A stretch of DNA of 64,000 bases from Steromphala cineraria (GCA_916613615.1 OU744732.1:31072673-31136672); one strand, 5' to 3'; numbered from the stretch's first letter, positions 1 through 12,506 are shown. Notes: a model not told the origin generated them from the letters alone. Program-made: numbers and translations.

Positions 1-426
1 TTTTCACTGATAATTGTACGTAAATGCTAATTGTATTATTTGATAGTGTCAAAAACTCATAACACAAATCAATCATCCACAGTCAGAGGACAAAGTATAA
101 TGATTCACATAAAATCAATTGGCGGCCATTTTGTGTGAACACCTTTAATTCATAACTTCTTTGAGAGGCATTTTAGAAGTTGGGATGACAATAATGCTGA
201 GGAATATATGGATGACAACTGCTTTGTTCATTGTATGCGACGTTTAGACACAGATTCTTGTGTCGTTCTCAAGCAGAGGAATCGCATGGCTAAACTTTAC
301 ATTATATATTTGAATTATTACTTCTGCATTTAGTTTAAATACATTGTCTTTCCTTTGGAACCATTAATTTTCATTTTCCTGACATCACCTAATATTCCCC
401 CTAAAAACGTGCTACTGCCCCTTTGA
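1..426 (-). mobile_element. TTAA-type MITE (family M1), truncated by window edge
   Basis: This stretch matches full copies at 35,855-36,216, 44,816-45,153 and 60,439-60,796. It ends at about 426 in the terminal inverted repeat CGTGCTACTGCCCC. Shared landmarks are GGCGGCCATTTTGTGTGAAC and the AT-rich sides. The copy is interrupted at about 153-285 by a foldback element, which is absent at the same point of the 36.0 kb copy. No coding capacity is seen. Confidence 0.75.
153..285 (+). mobile_element. Half copy of foldback family F1 nested in M1
   Basis: This is one arm of the F1 repeat (ATAATGCTGAGGAATATATG, then ATTGTATGCGACGTTT, then a short hairpin ending in GTTCTCAAG). The opposing arm present at 11.7 and 20.0 kb is missing here. 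Comparison with the uninterrupted M1 copy near 36,050 shows it inserted within M1, replacing a few bases. Confidence 0.65.
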
Positions 427-494
427 GAACAGAATTATGCTGTTAGCAAGTGCAATCACTGTAAATCTTTCCTCAATGAGAAATACACATTTTT

Positions 495-1813
495 AGCTCA
501 TCAGGTCTGAAAGACCCGATGGGCTTATGGCATGGCGTCCGGCGTCCGGCGTCCGTCCGTCCGTCCGTCCGTCCGTCAATCCGTCCATCCGTAAACTTTT
601 CACATTTTCGACTTCTTCTCCAGAACCAATGACTCTAGAGAGCTCAAATTTGATGTGGAGACTCCTTGGCCAATGGGGATTCTAAATTGTAGATTTCATG
701 ACCTCATGACCCCAATTGGGGTCACAGGGGTCAAAACCTTAAAAACCTATTTTCATCTTCTTCTCCAGTTCCAAAAGGTCTAGAGAGCTAAAAAGTTGTG
801 TGTAGACTCCTTGGCCAATGGGGATTCTAAATTGTAGATTTCATGACCTCATGACCCCAATTGGGGTCACAGGGGTCAAAACCTTAAAAACCTATTTTCA
901 TCTTTTTCTTCAGTTCCAAAGGTCTAGAGAGCTGAAAAGTTGTGTGTAGACTCCTTGGCCAATGGGAATTCTAAATTGTAGATTTCATGACCTCATGACC
1001 CCAATTGGGGTCACAGGGGTCAAAACCTTAAAAACCTATTTTCATCTTCTTCTCCAGATCCAAAAGGTCGAGAGAGCTAAAAAGTTGTATGTAGACTCCT
1101 TGGCCAATGAGGATTCTAAATTTTAGGTTTGGTTACCCCTTGACCCCAATTGGGGTCACAGGGGTCAAAACCTTAAAAACCTATTTTACTCCATCTTCTC
1201 CAGTTCCAAAAGTTCGAGAGAGCTAAAAAGTTGTGTACACACTCCTTGGCCAATGCATGAGGATTCTAAATTTTAGGTTTGGTTACCCCTTGACCCCAAT
1301 TGGGGTCAAAGAGGTCAAAGCCTTAAAAACATATTTTACTCCATCTTCTCCAGTTCCAAAAGTTCGAGAGAGCTAAAAAGTTGTGTACAGACTCCTTGGC
1401 CAATGCATGAGGATTCTAAATTTTAGGTTTGGTTACCCCTTGACCCCAATTGGGGTCAAAGAGGTCAAAGCCTTAAAAACATATTTTACTCCTTCTTCTC
1501 CAGTTTCAAAAGGTCTAGAGAGCTGAAAAGTTGTGTGTAGACTCCTGGGCCAATGGGAATTCTAAATTTTAGGTTTGGTGACCCCATGACCCCAAATGGG
1601 GTCACAGGGGTCACAACCTTCAAAACCTATTTTCATCTTCTCCTCCAGTTCCAAATGGTCTAGAGAGCTAAAAAGTTGTGTGTAGACTTCTTGGCCAATG
1701 GGGATTCAAACTTGTAGATTTTGTGACCCAATGACCCTTAATGGGGTCACAGGGGTCAAAACCTTTTTCCATCAAAAGTCTGATGAGCTACAGAGCCCAT
1801 GGCTCTATTTTTC
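495..1813 (+). mobile_element. Family A tandem-core element, complete copy
   Basis: It begins AGCTCATCA, followed by a 13-bp hairpin at 504-516 and a CCGT tetranucleotide tract (about 548-590). The core has eight to nine units of about 145 bp, each carrying the 18-bp palindrome TGACCCCAATTGGGGTCA or a close variant. It ends with TGATGAGCT and a second hairpin (AGAGCC-CAT-GGCTCT) followed by a T-rich tail. It lies about 150 bp upstream of the SH3 exon, in the preceding intron. No protein is encoded. The same family recurs at 52.5-58.2 and 62.9-63.4 kb. Confidence 0.8.
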
Positions 1814-1963
1814 TTTTTTTGGGGGTTATGGGTTTACCTACACATTTAAATTTGACCCTTTAAATTTCACTGCAGCGCAACCCTACAATAATTTTACAAA
1901 ATATTTCTCTTCAATAATCCACTGTTCAGCCACCTTATTTTCACTGTCTCTGTGTTACTGTAG

Positions 1964-2058
1964 ATCCGCCCTCAGGACATGCGAGCTACGATGAAGTTTG
2001 AGGAGAAGGAGAAACTGACGATAGACGAGGGCGACATGATCACCATACTGGATGGAGA
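1964..2058 (+). CDS. TNK2: Activated CDC42 kinase (ACK/TNK2-like), SH3 domain exon a
   Basis: This 95-bp internal exon has a polypyrimidine-TAG acceptor at 1961-1963 and a GTGAGT donor at 2059. In phase 0 it encodes a peptide starting IRPQDMRATMKFEEKEKLTI and ending MITILDG, the first half of an SH3 domain (ALYDF-like strand, RT loop, then the hydrophobic VxI strand). It ends with two bases of a codon, and the exon at 15,595 supplies the third. ACK family proteins have SAM, kinase, SH3, CRIB and UBA parts in that order. The kinase and SAM exons must lie to the left of base 1. In the family this SH3 helps restrain the kinase and binds proline-rich partners; that role is inferred here from family membership. 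Confidence 0.88.
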
Positions 2059-2339
2059 GTGAGTGCATGTAGTCACTGCCCTCGATAATTATTTAATCTA
2101 ATGAGTATATACTCCCTGTTTTGGTAACAATTGAGTGTTGTCAATTTTGAAAGTGTACATCAGTAAAATTGTACTCCCCTGATTTCAGACAATTGGGTAT
2201 TTCATATGAGAAATGATATTGTACAAACATTATTTAATATAAATGGGAAGTTCTCTGCATATAACATTATCTTTAAAATGTAATGATTCTATTGAACATG
2301 TTAAGAGCACTGGATATTGATATTTTGAAGAGTTATGAT

Positions 2340-2560
2340 ATCAATCTTTGACAATTTAGGTTTGACTATGCTAGCGTTTACAAATCACTGCCTACAGTAT
2401 GCAAGGTATTTGATTCTTTCGGTTATAGAGAAAATGCCTGCGTATTTGTGCTCCAAGCGTTTAAACTTATTCAGTTTTAAGCATTTATTGCATAAATACG
2501 CAGATACGCTGCTTATCTGGAGCACTGTGTAGTATTTCAAAGAATTTAATATATAGAGGT
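2340..2560 (+). repeat. Dispersed repeat shared with 59.93-60.18 kb
   Basis: Both places contain, in the same order, a segment with CAAATCACTGC, TTGATTCTTTC, AGAAAATG, ATACGCAGATACGCTGCTTA and GGAGCACTGTG. Divergence is moderate. No termini or target duplications were resolved, so the class is unknown. Confidence 0.6.
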
Positions 2561-3747
2561 TATTGATTTCTATTTGAATTAAACTGATCAAGTATGTACT
2601 TAGTGATAAGTTGCAAGGTATTTTTGTTTGGTGCTATTGCTTAGTAATTGAAGGTCTCATTCAAGACATTGTCCAAGCGAGTCCATTAACTCGATCAGCA
2701 GGTCATATTTGTGGATTGATCACTGAATTGTACTGTAAATCAGCTGCCTACCTGACATTCAGCATTTCTGAGAAATTTTTTTGGCTGGAGGTTCAAGTCA
2801 AGTTCTATGAATACATTTCTGCGGCGACGCTGACATCTCCTTTTGTGGTGGTTTACTCTCTCTCTCTACCCTATCATCAAGTACAGGTCATGCATGAGTT
2901 TTATTCATTACATGCTAAGCAGTGAGAGACTTAGTTATCTCAGTTTAAGAAGACTTGTTCTCAACACTGGGTTTGACAATATTTTTTCAACTCAGTAGAA
3001 TTATCACAAAGGGGATGATGTCACATGTAAAAGGGTTCAACGTCACTTCCACAACCAATGCAACATCCTTATTGTGCCTAAGTGATGATTCAACAGTGGA
3101 ATGAGGTTGCATTAAACCTCAAAGGTCGAGCATTTTGAACTAAAATTACATTTCCGACCCCAAACCGCATAAAAAATCAAAATGTATTTTATTTCTATAT
3201 GATATCACTCATCTTTCATCAGTCACTTGTGAAAAAACGGCTCCATCCTGTCACTCAATGAGAAAAATTTATATCACTGAAAACAAAAGATATCCTCATT
3301 TGGGGGACCCACAAGTAAAATATCAACTTTATTCGAACTTTCTTCAAGAGGCAGAACAATGCCACTCCAAAGCATTAATTGTGTTTAACTCGATGAAAAA
3401 AAAGGAAAATGATGTAAGAATTGAAACAAAAATTGCCTGAGTGAGTATGATTTTTCAGATTGAATTTAATGCTTATTGAAAATATTTAGTCTTAGGTTCA
3501 GACTTACATCACCGCTTATGGCTGTAATACTGCCATAATGGTGCTAAAAAATAAATCACTCGCTCAGACTTACATGTTACCCCTGGTCATAGCTGAGACT
3601 CCACTATGAAATTACGCCTGGTCTTATGCTTACGGTAAAGATCTAGCATGACATCAGTGGTCTCTCCAAGGCAAGCAGCGAGGCACTTTATTGGCACCCG
3701 CCGTGTTCATGCAACTGATTCAACTTCAATCTGTTCAAGCTGGACAT

Positions 3748-3941
3748 CATCTTCCTACGCAGAGCCTAAAAGGCCAGTTTCCAAACTGTCATTTTAAGCC
3801 TTGCTGCAGAGACTCTACTTTTCTGTGCTGCTATAGTGCCCCTACAGACTAGAGAGCAAGCACAGAAAACTCAAGGCTATGCAGCAAGGCATAAAACTGA
3901 CAGTTTGGAAACTGGCCTTTTAGGCTCTGCGTAGGAAGATG
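3748..3941. repeat. Foldback element with arms of about 60 bp
   Basis: CATCTTCCTACGCAGAGCCT and its reverse complement, at the two ends, bound a spacer of about 70 bp. The arms pair with few mismatches over about 60 bp, including the AAGGCCAGTTTCCAAACTGT segment. It is likely a MITE-like foldback sequence. Confidence 0.75.
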
Positions 3942-4924
3942 GCTGGGCATATGCTTAGCACATATGACGCTTTAACAAAACAAGCTTAGCTAATGCAGGA
4001 CCACTTGCTTGTAAAACAGAGTTTCACTCAATTGAGCATTGTTTAGGACCACTTGCTTAGTACAACAGAATATCACCAAGTTCCCAAGTCCATCATAATG
4101 TTATATAGTCAACAAAGCAGACATAAAATCCTTTCACAGGCTCTTATTGTTATTCTCTGCCGACAATTAAACATTTGTCGTCATATATATCTCAAATTGT
4201 TCACATTTTAGTTATAGTGTTGTGACTAATCAATTGTTTTTTGCCCCTAGACAGCAACATTTTTATCGTTGTAACAGTTTGAAATTTCTTTCCTATGGGA
4301 ACTGTTAACTCTCCACTTCCCCCCGCCCTAAAAAATGCTCTTATTGAATTATTAGTCTATATAACTTGTTTTAGCAAGCGTATCACAAGTGACATACAAC
4401 TGACATTTTCTTAATCTCGAAAAAATACTACATGTAATTGTAGTTCCTTTTAGCAAATGACAAGACATATTTTGGGTTATATAGCTATATTTATTATTCA
4501 CATTTATTTGTGAGAAGATTGAATATTAGTGCAAGAACAAAGTTTTTGTAAAGGATTCTTGACAAAGTCTTAAATATTACTGTCTGTGCAGTTTGTTCTT
4601 TTGAATTTATTGAAGATAGTTGAGACCATCTACAGGATATGCCAAACAACCACTTTTAAAAAAAAAACACTGATCATATTGTTTACATGATTCATGAGAT
4701 CAGTTGTAGTTGTAATCAACTATGCTAGAATTGATTACTTGCTGAGTGTTATGTACAGTATACAGTTACAAATTCATTGGATATGAGATATCTCTCTGTA
4801 AGTGCTGGATTTATCAAGTAACCTGATATTGTTTGTCTCCCACACAGAGTATATTAAGAAACTGAGTCACCCATCTGCCCACGCAATATTCATTGACATT
4901 TATATTTCAAGGATTTCCATTGTT

Positions 4925-5060
4925 CAGATATATATATATATATATATTCACAACTTATTTCTATAAGAAAACAAGGAGTTTTATGGATTATCAACTTCTT
5001 TATTGTAGAATGTAGCGACGTTTCGGTATAGATTCTTATACTGTTTTCAAGCATATGTCT
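4925..5060 (-). repeat. Diverged F1-like motif with covarying hairpin
   Basis: A TA dinucleotide run at 4,928-4,947 is followed by AACTTCTTTATTGTAGAATG and then the motif at 5,014-5,051. On the minus strand the motif reads CTTGAAAAC, a hairpin with an AGAATC loop, then GAAACGTCGC. Flanks match the F1 copies at 11.76 and 20.02 kb, while the stem bases differ but still pair, with one mismatch. Confidence 0.55.
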
Positions 5061-5154
5061 ATATCTGAAAAAAAACATAAGAAGAAACACAAAAATGTAA
5101 AATGTGTATATGCACGTGTATGTATCTGTGTATATATACTATGTTACTTGACCA

Positions 5155-5255
5155 GCCAACCAATCAACCAATCAATTGGTTAATCAATCAACCAACCAAT
5201 CAATACGTCAACCAACCAACCAACTTACCAATCAATCAATCATTTATAGTTTACT
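5155..5255. repeat. CCAA/TCAA microsatellite
   Basis: Imperfect tetranucleotide runs of CCAA and TCAA extend over about 100 bp. Confidence 0.85.
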
Positions 5256-6451
5256 TGTGACTATAATTAATCTCTGGACAAACCTAGATGATTTTCTCTG
5301 TGGAAAAGTTCCTATACCAGGTTTGTGTAAATGAACAATTTATCTGTAAGTGAAAGTCATCGAATGTTGTTATAGTATGTTGTGTGATGGTATGCTTAAA
5401 GTTGCTAATGGTGTTTAAGGGACATACCACTTGAAAAGATTAAGTTAATCTATTTTCTATTCATATAAGCGCCAGAGACAAATTGATTCGAAATTGAATA
5501 GTGTCAAAGACTCCTCATTATAACACAATTGCCCGCAATTCAACACAAGAGATAATTTCTATCAATGAATGTGTAGACTTAGTGAATGATACGTCAATTA
5601 ATTGTTCTGGTACTTTAACTAACAGTAAAGTGGTATCTTATAGAGCTATACAAATTTCGGCGTTATAAAGAGGTGCCAACTTCGTTCAGTTCCTGCAGTA
5701 TTGATTAGGTATAGCTGGTTGACAGGACTGATGGCGCCAAGGTTACCGTGGTTACCAGCTTTAGCACCTAGCCAGGAAATATGAAGATTTTCCCCCTACA
5801 CAACTTGAAGATATCAGGTATACAGCAGTATGTTTAAACAAGCTCTAGTTGTGGTTTCAGATGCAATGTTTGTGTATGATTGTTGTGGATATTCAAGGTT
5901 GTATGCAAAAGGGTTCTAAAAGCCTAAAATAAAGACGTTAGATCTTAAAAAGCCTTAAAATTATTCTAGCCTAAAACAGCTTTGAAAACAAGTAAGAAGC
6001 CTTAGATTTAATACCAACTGCTTCCTATATTTTATCAACTTTATTTGTATGTGTCTGTTGCTAAAAAAATCTATATTGACTCAGGATAATAATATTCATT
6101 AATCAATGAACAAATTATTTTTTATTTCGAGGAAGCTAAATCAAAGAGTTAATGTGCATGAATATGTTTATGACATAAACATTTTATTTCCACATCAAAG
6201 CAAGGTTATTTCTGGAGATCAATTTACTACTTATGTCATTTCTTATTCAATTCATATCAGTCCTACCGCCTTCAAAGAGTTGCTCCTATTCAGACAATGC
6301 CTTCAAACCTAAAATTACTTACCGGTATGTGGTTGATAATTGCTTATAATAGCCCACGCCTGAATATGTAACAATATCTGTTTACTGATACCGTACACCT
6401 TAGCTGGGGGTGTATACCTTATATCTCTTTAGACAGCCATACTAGTTTATT

Positions 6452-6676
6452 TTACCACAATTAGAAACATCTTTAGATAATACTGTGAAAACTTCTGAAA
6501 AATGTAAGTACATAAACAAATTTGGTCCAAATACTGGCATATGTATGTTGGCTAGTAAAGACTTTTACCACAATTAGGAACATCTTTAGATAATACTGTG
6601 AAAGTTCTGAAATATGTAAGTACATGTACATCAACAAGAGTACATCCAAATATATGTATGTTGGCTAGTAAAGACT
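6452..6676 (+). repeat. Two-copy tandem duplication, unit about 110 bp
   Basis: Each copy starts at TTTACCACAATTAG and ends at TGTTGGCTAGTAAAGAC. Internal differences are few. Confidence 0.75.
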
Positions 6677-7161
6677 ATGACTTCACACTAGTATGTAATG
6701 CTGTGGGATATAGTCATCACCCTGTCCGTCTGTCTGTCCGTTATCATCTTGTTTACTGAGCATACCTAAAAAACTACTAGATCTATCATTTCACAACTTC
6801 TTATGTGGATCAGTGAGCATTTGCCTTTTGGGATTTTAAACTTTTCCAGAATTTTTGGGGTTGTTTGCTTACGAAATAAAACTTTAATAGAATAATTAAA
6901 TAGAACAATTTATGATGATGACTTTGTCTCCTTATAATTGTTAGATAACTTTAAGATATTTTTTTCTGATTTTGGATAGTGGCTGAAATATTGCCTAAGT
7001 GGCACAAAACTACAACTCTGTCATTATTTGATATCACATGTATTATCTTCTGATGACTCTTGATAAGAATTGTTCTGGAGAACTGGAAAGTCTCAATTAA
7101 TTGGTTTTCTTCAAGTAATTATGTCTCATTTGACTTATGTTAGCTCTGCCGAAAGAATCAT

Positions 7162-7290
7162 GTAGAAATTGTAGCTCGATTGGTAAAGCTTCTGGTTATT
7201 AACAGGTAGACTCGGGTTTGATTCTGATGTCATACCAAGGGATATTTTGAGATAGGGGATATGTCTTCCTAGCTTGACACTCAATATTAT
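7162..7290 (+). repeat. Possible tRNA-derived SINE head
   Basis: GTAGCTCGATTGGTAAAGC resembles an A box, and CTCGGGTTTGATTCTGA, about 40 bp later, resembles a B box. It is not a functional tRNA because the acceptor arms do not pair. Body and tail were not delimited. Confidence 0.45.
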
Positions 7291-7634
7291 AAGGATACAA
7301 CATTGGTTGAGTTGACAATGCAAGGTAACTGCAGCTTGGCTCACAATGAATTTCTTAAATCTACAATGTGAAAAGGACAATAAAAAATTATAAAAAATGT
7401 TTTTTAACCAGCGTAGGATGCCTTGACTTAAGTACATGTATTTGCAAATGGGAGAGAATGTAGCAACGCAGAACCTGTATAATATTATTGTTATTCTTCA
7501 ATCTCTTACCAATGTTGTAGAAAGACACTTCAGTAAAGCTATCAAGAGTTATCAAATGTGGTGTTGTTGAGCATCACTATTCTTATTTGTAGCAATGATC
7601 TGACTTTCCCATCAGCGTAAATCTAAAAACAGCT

Positions 7635-8065
7635 TGATTGATATGTCAAGCACTGTGGAGGAGTTTAGTAGGATCAATTTAGATCAGAGAATACGCCATA
7701 TCTGTACGTAGTATCCCTGAAGTGTAGATCTATATATTACTTACTTAATATGTCAAGCACTGCATCAAACTGATGTGTATTTATTGATCAATGTAGATAA
7801 GTGAATATTCGATATATATATATATATTATATGTACTTTAGATATAGAATCCCTGGAGTGAAGATCAATAAATAACTTTATTAATATGTCTAACACTGCA
7901 CTGAAGTGTAGATCTATAAACTACTTTATTGATATGTCAAACACTTCAGCGAGCTTATGTGTATAAATGATCAATGAAATTCAGAGAATACACCATACAT
8001 TAGAACATATATGAAGTATCTATAAATCACCTATTGATATATCAACCACTGTGGGGCAGTAAATT
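7635..8065 (+). repeat. Degenerate tandem repeat, unit about 120 bp
   Basis: Four diverged units share TTGATATGTCAA-CACT, GATCAAT, CAGAGAATACACCATA and GAAGTGTAGATCTATAAA. A TA run interrupts the second unit. Confidence 0.6.
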
Positions 8066-9364
8066 TGTATTTATAGATGAATGGAAATCAGAGATAAAGA
8101 TCTAGGATTGGGGATGAGATCATTATGAGTGCCTGTGAATACCTAAACCTATTAATTTAAATACCATGTCATCAATCACTGAAAAATCGTTGAATAATGA
8201 TTAATCAATTCTTGATTTCATACTTTACTTCAGCTTTTCTTAACTGAACTCAGCTTATCAAAATCAAATAATTTCACAACAAGCCAAAACACAATCTGTC
8301 CATCATCAAATTTGATATTTAAGCCAACACGTCAAATTAATTATTATCACTTTTGGATGCCTACTCCCGATCACAGCAACGTTCTACCTTAATTGGTAAG
8401 AAAAGCGTGATATTTGTCGAGAAAAGACAGATGTCCTTTAAATATAAATGAATCTTGTAAATAATCAATGAATCACGACACTGTAATTGGAAAGCTTGCT
8501 CTTAAAGGTACAAAAAAGAATAGAAAACACTTCATTGTCATATGCTTCAACAATATTGATTAATTCCATATGCCATGACCATTATCATGGAGTAAAGAAA
8601 TTATGAAAAAAACGTCAAACATAGTTTATTCCTGTATGGCTCTATCCGTTCAATGAGGCACAGTGACATTGTAAGGAGCTTGTAGAGTGAAGCTCTGTAC
8701 ACAGACATGAATGAATGCAGTGCGGGGAGTTTGTGGGAGGGATCAATGCAGTGTGCTTGATGGATAGACAGACTGACAGAGAAGAGACTGTAGACGTTAG
8801 CGGTCTGAATCTCTGTCCGATAATCATACAGCTTTGTCTGAATGTGACAGTAGACAGTAGACAGCAGAAAGCTGATGTAAATTGAGAATTTTGTGATTGT
8901 GGACTCTTGAATACTGAAGGTTGAGTACACTTTCATGAAGATTTTCGGTGAACTCTGGGATTCTTGAAGGTACAGTGTATGCTACTTTGTAAGTATGAAG
9001 AGAGTTGATCATGAGTTAGATTTGCTGCTCATGTTGATCTTGAAGTTACAATATTTATGAATATTTTGGACCATAAAGATTCGATGAAGGAAGATTTTGG
9101 TTAATTCCTTGTGTTCTCCTTTCTCTGATTGATAGATGAGATAAAAGGGTAAGGACTTGGTGGTTGAGTTGGTAAACTGAAGGTATGGACATTGCTGGTA
9201 GTTCTTGTCTGACTCTAAGGGTGTGGGTATTTATATAAATCCTGCCATAGCCTTGAAAAAGCACTCCTCAGATACAGTACTATTAGAGTAAGTGTGCTGC
9301 ATTAATTAAAATTTTACAACAGAATAACTCATAATTAATCGGTAACTCAAAACAGTTATCCTGT

Positions 9365-9600
9365 GTGTGCTGTTCCAAAATATTCTTGCTTCAGGCAAAA
9401 AGGAACTTAACCCATATATTGGCTTCCTCCAAAAATTGGCCAACGTGTGACAGAGTTTGCAAAAGAACAAATGACTCTGTGGGAGGCAAATGCAAGAATC
9501 AGCTTGTTTAAAGAGTCACTCCATGAGTTGTAGGGCTCACATATGCCAAACTCTATAAATGCTGTCATTTGATTGAGAAGTATCAAGTGTTGTAGGAAAG
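9365..9600 (+). repeat. Dispersed repeat, copy 1 of 2
   Basis: This segment matches 10,985-11,215 in the same order and orientation, for example GGCTTCCTCC, GGCCAACGTGT, GCAAAAGAACAA, CTGGGAGG or TGGGAGGC, and CACATATGCCAAACTCTATA. The two copies lie 1.6 kb apart with the U2 element between them. Confidence 0.7.
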
Positions 9601-9991
9601 TATCATTTTACAGCCAGTCAACGTTGTATAGTAACATAAGGAAGGTTTGAAGTCGTTATGATGACTGAAAAACGGACATTGATGCGTGTCAATCAGTCAA
9701 ACATAACTTTGGAATCTTACCTGCAGCAGTCAGAATTACTGTTAGTGTTACGAGTTGATAGTGTTTCATAAGGTATTTATGTAAATTGGGCTTGTGAATT
9801 TGGCTTCCACAAATATATATGACTGTTAAAAGATTTTCATTGAAAACAAGAATTTCATTGAAAACAAGTGTCTCTTTAACATAATCCCTTTATCTGTATA
9901 TGTCATCGTTCATTTTAAGAACAATTATAAATCATACATTCTTGTCTACATTTGTCTGTAGAACAGATGACATATTGGCATTGTTAATAAG

Positions 9992-10445
9992 CAGTCTGAT
10001 TAAAATCGACTGTGATTCTAGGAAAAAAAGTGTAAAAGTATTATCTCTATTTGAACCTCACCCAGCCCGGCTTTCCTCTCATTCACAGTCTGAAGGCACC
10101 CCTATTGCCCGCATGTTCTGACGCTAGCTCATCTAGCCAACCGAAAGGAGCATAGTAAAAGCTTCGGTATCATACTAGGGGCAGGTAAGGTATCATACTA
10201 GGGGCAGGTAACTCCAGTGTACCATTCGTTATACATTATCGCCGCTAAACGCTATTTAAAAACGAGGATGTGATTCGATAGCTTACGACTGGGTTTGTCT
10301 GTGTTAAACTGGTTATAGCAACATGCGATAGAGGTGTTTGCATTCAGACCGAGACGGAGAGGATATCCCGAATGGTTCGAGCCCCAATAGAGACAATATT
10401 TTTTATATTTTATTCCTTGGAGCACGGTCAATTTTAATCAGACTG
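9992..10445 (-). mobile_element. U2 palindrome-ended element with 9-10 bp target duplication
   Basis: It begins CAGTCTGATTAAAATCGACT and ends AATTTTAATCAGACTG, a terminal inverted repeat of about 20 bp. Flanks are TGTTAATAAG on the left and TGTTAAGAAG on the right (9 of 10 identical). A second copy lies at 51,508-51,944 in the opposite orientation. An internal GGTTCGAGCCCC resembles a pol III B box, but no matching A box was found. A GGTATCATACTAGGGGCAG segment is duplicated internally. No transposase is encoded. Confidence 0.75.
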
Positions 10446-10984
10446 TGTTAAGAAGTTAAACATGTATAGATGACCATCAATTGATCGGCAACAGGAATAT
10501 TATATAAAGCAGATATCAAGTTCTGATCTGATCTGATCAAGCTGGGTTGATGTATTGATCATCTGATATCTGTTTGATGTAGGTATTGATTTATCTACCT
10601 TGGAAAGCTTAATCATGTTGTTCCTGTGATAATGAAATACTAGTTTTATGTAACAACCACATTTGGCATTACGGTAAATTTTCTGAAAGATCACATGTTC
10701 GTGCCAATAACCACAGAGACCTCCAATGCTGATAAGTTGCATTAAAAGCCATCACTCCCAATTTAAATATTTGAAAACCAAATTTCTCTCTTGATTGATC
10801 TCATATGCTGTCTGTGAGTAAATCTATGGGAAATTTGACAACTTCATTACTTTCAGTAACTTTTAATGAGGTGGATACTTAAACCAACACTAAGGCATCT
10901 TAATGTTTACAAATGTCAAAGAAATGGACCCCTTAGCTCACCACCCTTGTGTCCATAATATGACTAATAATTCCTGTGAACCAA

Positions 10985-11215
10985 ATACATCATATTCTAG
11001 CTTCGGGCAAGAAGGAACTAAACCCATCTATATTGGCTTCCTCCAGAAAATGGCCAACGTGTCACAAATATGCAAAAGAACAAGTGTCTCTCTGGGAGGT
11101 CAATGCAAAAATCAGCTTGGTTAAAGAGCCCGTGAGTTGTTGGAAGTCACATATGCCAAACTCTATAAATGGTGTCCTTTGTTTAAGAAGTATATGGACT
11201 GTTGTAGGATATATA
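10985..11215 (+). repeat. Dispersed repeat, copy 2 of 2
   Basis: This is the second copy of the repeat at 9,365-9,600. Both contain CCAAACTCTATAAATG near the 3' end and the GGCTTCCTCCA segment near the 5' end. Confidence 0.7.
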
Positions 11216-11222
11216 TATGGCA

Positions 11223-11345
11223 TTGGTGGATCCAGAAGGGGGCTGCGGGGGTGCTTCCCTCCCTCCCCCTTCAAGAGAGTTCCAAATATGGATACAAAAA
11301 ATCATTTTAAGCATCACCCCAAACGAAAATCCTGGATCCGCCCCT
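11223..11345. repeat. Short repeat bounded by GGATCCAG/CTGGATCC
   Basis: TGGTGGATCCAGAAGGGGGC at one end is imperfectly inverted as CCTGGATCCGCCCC at the other, with a C/G-rich centre. It is probably a small MITE-like sequence. Confidence 0.5.
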
Positions 11346-11680
11346 GTATATGGTTGAGTAGCTTTAATCAGTCTGTTTTATATAATGAAATCTCTAATCA
11401 ACAGAGTAGTATGCTCTGTTTGCATGCATGGAAGGCAGCAGTTTAATAAGAAATCAATTCCACATTGGGTACCAACAGTGTCATCTATTATGTATGATTG
11501 TGGTAAGATTAAATGAAATTAGCGAGCATTGACAGGAAATGTCTGCTGAGAGAGGATGAGATGGAGATTTGAACAGTGGCAAGAGAAGAGAGGGTTTCAT
11601 GTCAAATTACAATAGAGACTCAGATGACATATTTCAGCCTTGTCAGTCCACGGGCTACTGATTCACACCATCGATTAGCT

Positions 11681-11862
11681 TCTTTGAGAGGCATTTTAAA
11701 AGTTGGAATGACAACAATGCTGAGGAATATATGGATGACAACTTCTTTGTTCATTGTATGCGACGTTTCGACACAGATTCTTGTGTCGTTCTCAAGCAGA
11801 CAGAAACGTTGCATGCAATGAACAAAGAAGTTGTCATCCATATATTCCTCAGCATTACCATC
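11681..11862. mobile_element. Foldback family F1, two-armed copy
   Basis: The left arm runs from TTCTTTGAGAGGCATTTTA through ATGCTGAGGAATATATGGAT to the hairpin ending TTCTCAAGCAG. The right arm (about 11,806-11,860) repeats the middle of the left arm inverted, to ATTCCTCAGCATTA. Other copies are at 153-285, 19,943-20,137 and 27,598-27,721. Confidence 0.75.
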
Positions 11863-12506
11863 GATTAGGTTTGATATTTTGCAGGATTTACTTTCCTTAC
11901 AAAAGATTTTCAAAATCACTTAAAAGCTTGAAAATTGAAAGTTAAACGGCAAATACAGGAAATAGTGAAAATATTAGAAAGAAGCTTCTAGGTTAAAGCT
12001 CACAATAATGCAGATTGACTTGATTGTCTCTGCTTAACTTCATCTCACAATAATACAAAGTTAAAGCATATTTGTGCAGAATTCCTGCAAAAGTGTTCTT
12101 CTGAAGAAAGGGTTATGGTTATTATCATTAGCCAAAATATGGGAGTACCTGAATAAGCACACTCCCATATTCGTGTAATTCCTGCAAATGTTAGTTCTCT
12201 CCTGAATGAGTTAAAAATTAGCCACTTTCGATATTTGCTGGAGAACCTTCTACTCTTTTTCTACTACCACAACTTCTTTTATCGGTCATGTTTAGTGCTT
12301 CATTTGTGAAAGATGCAAGACGTAACCTTTCTAAAACAGGAGTTTATTGTTGTCATGACATTCACATAATGCCAGAGCCAAGGGAGAACTTTCTTTGTAA
12401 AAACTTGATCTTGTTTTCATATATTTCTACATCATATACCGTTATTTATTGCATAATCAAAAGTGAAATACAGGGATTTATCAGTGAAAGAAACTGTCTA
12501 TCAAGC

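Noticed and set aside
2611..2925. 104-residue plus-strand frame in the ACK intron
   Set aside because: No ATG context, domain or splice-phase link; it is a chance frame in AT-rich DNA.
5412..5640. Possible additional MITE
   Set aside because: GGGACATACCACTT and its weak inverse are suggestive, but the ends do not align well and no duplication is seen.
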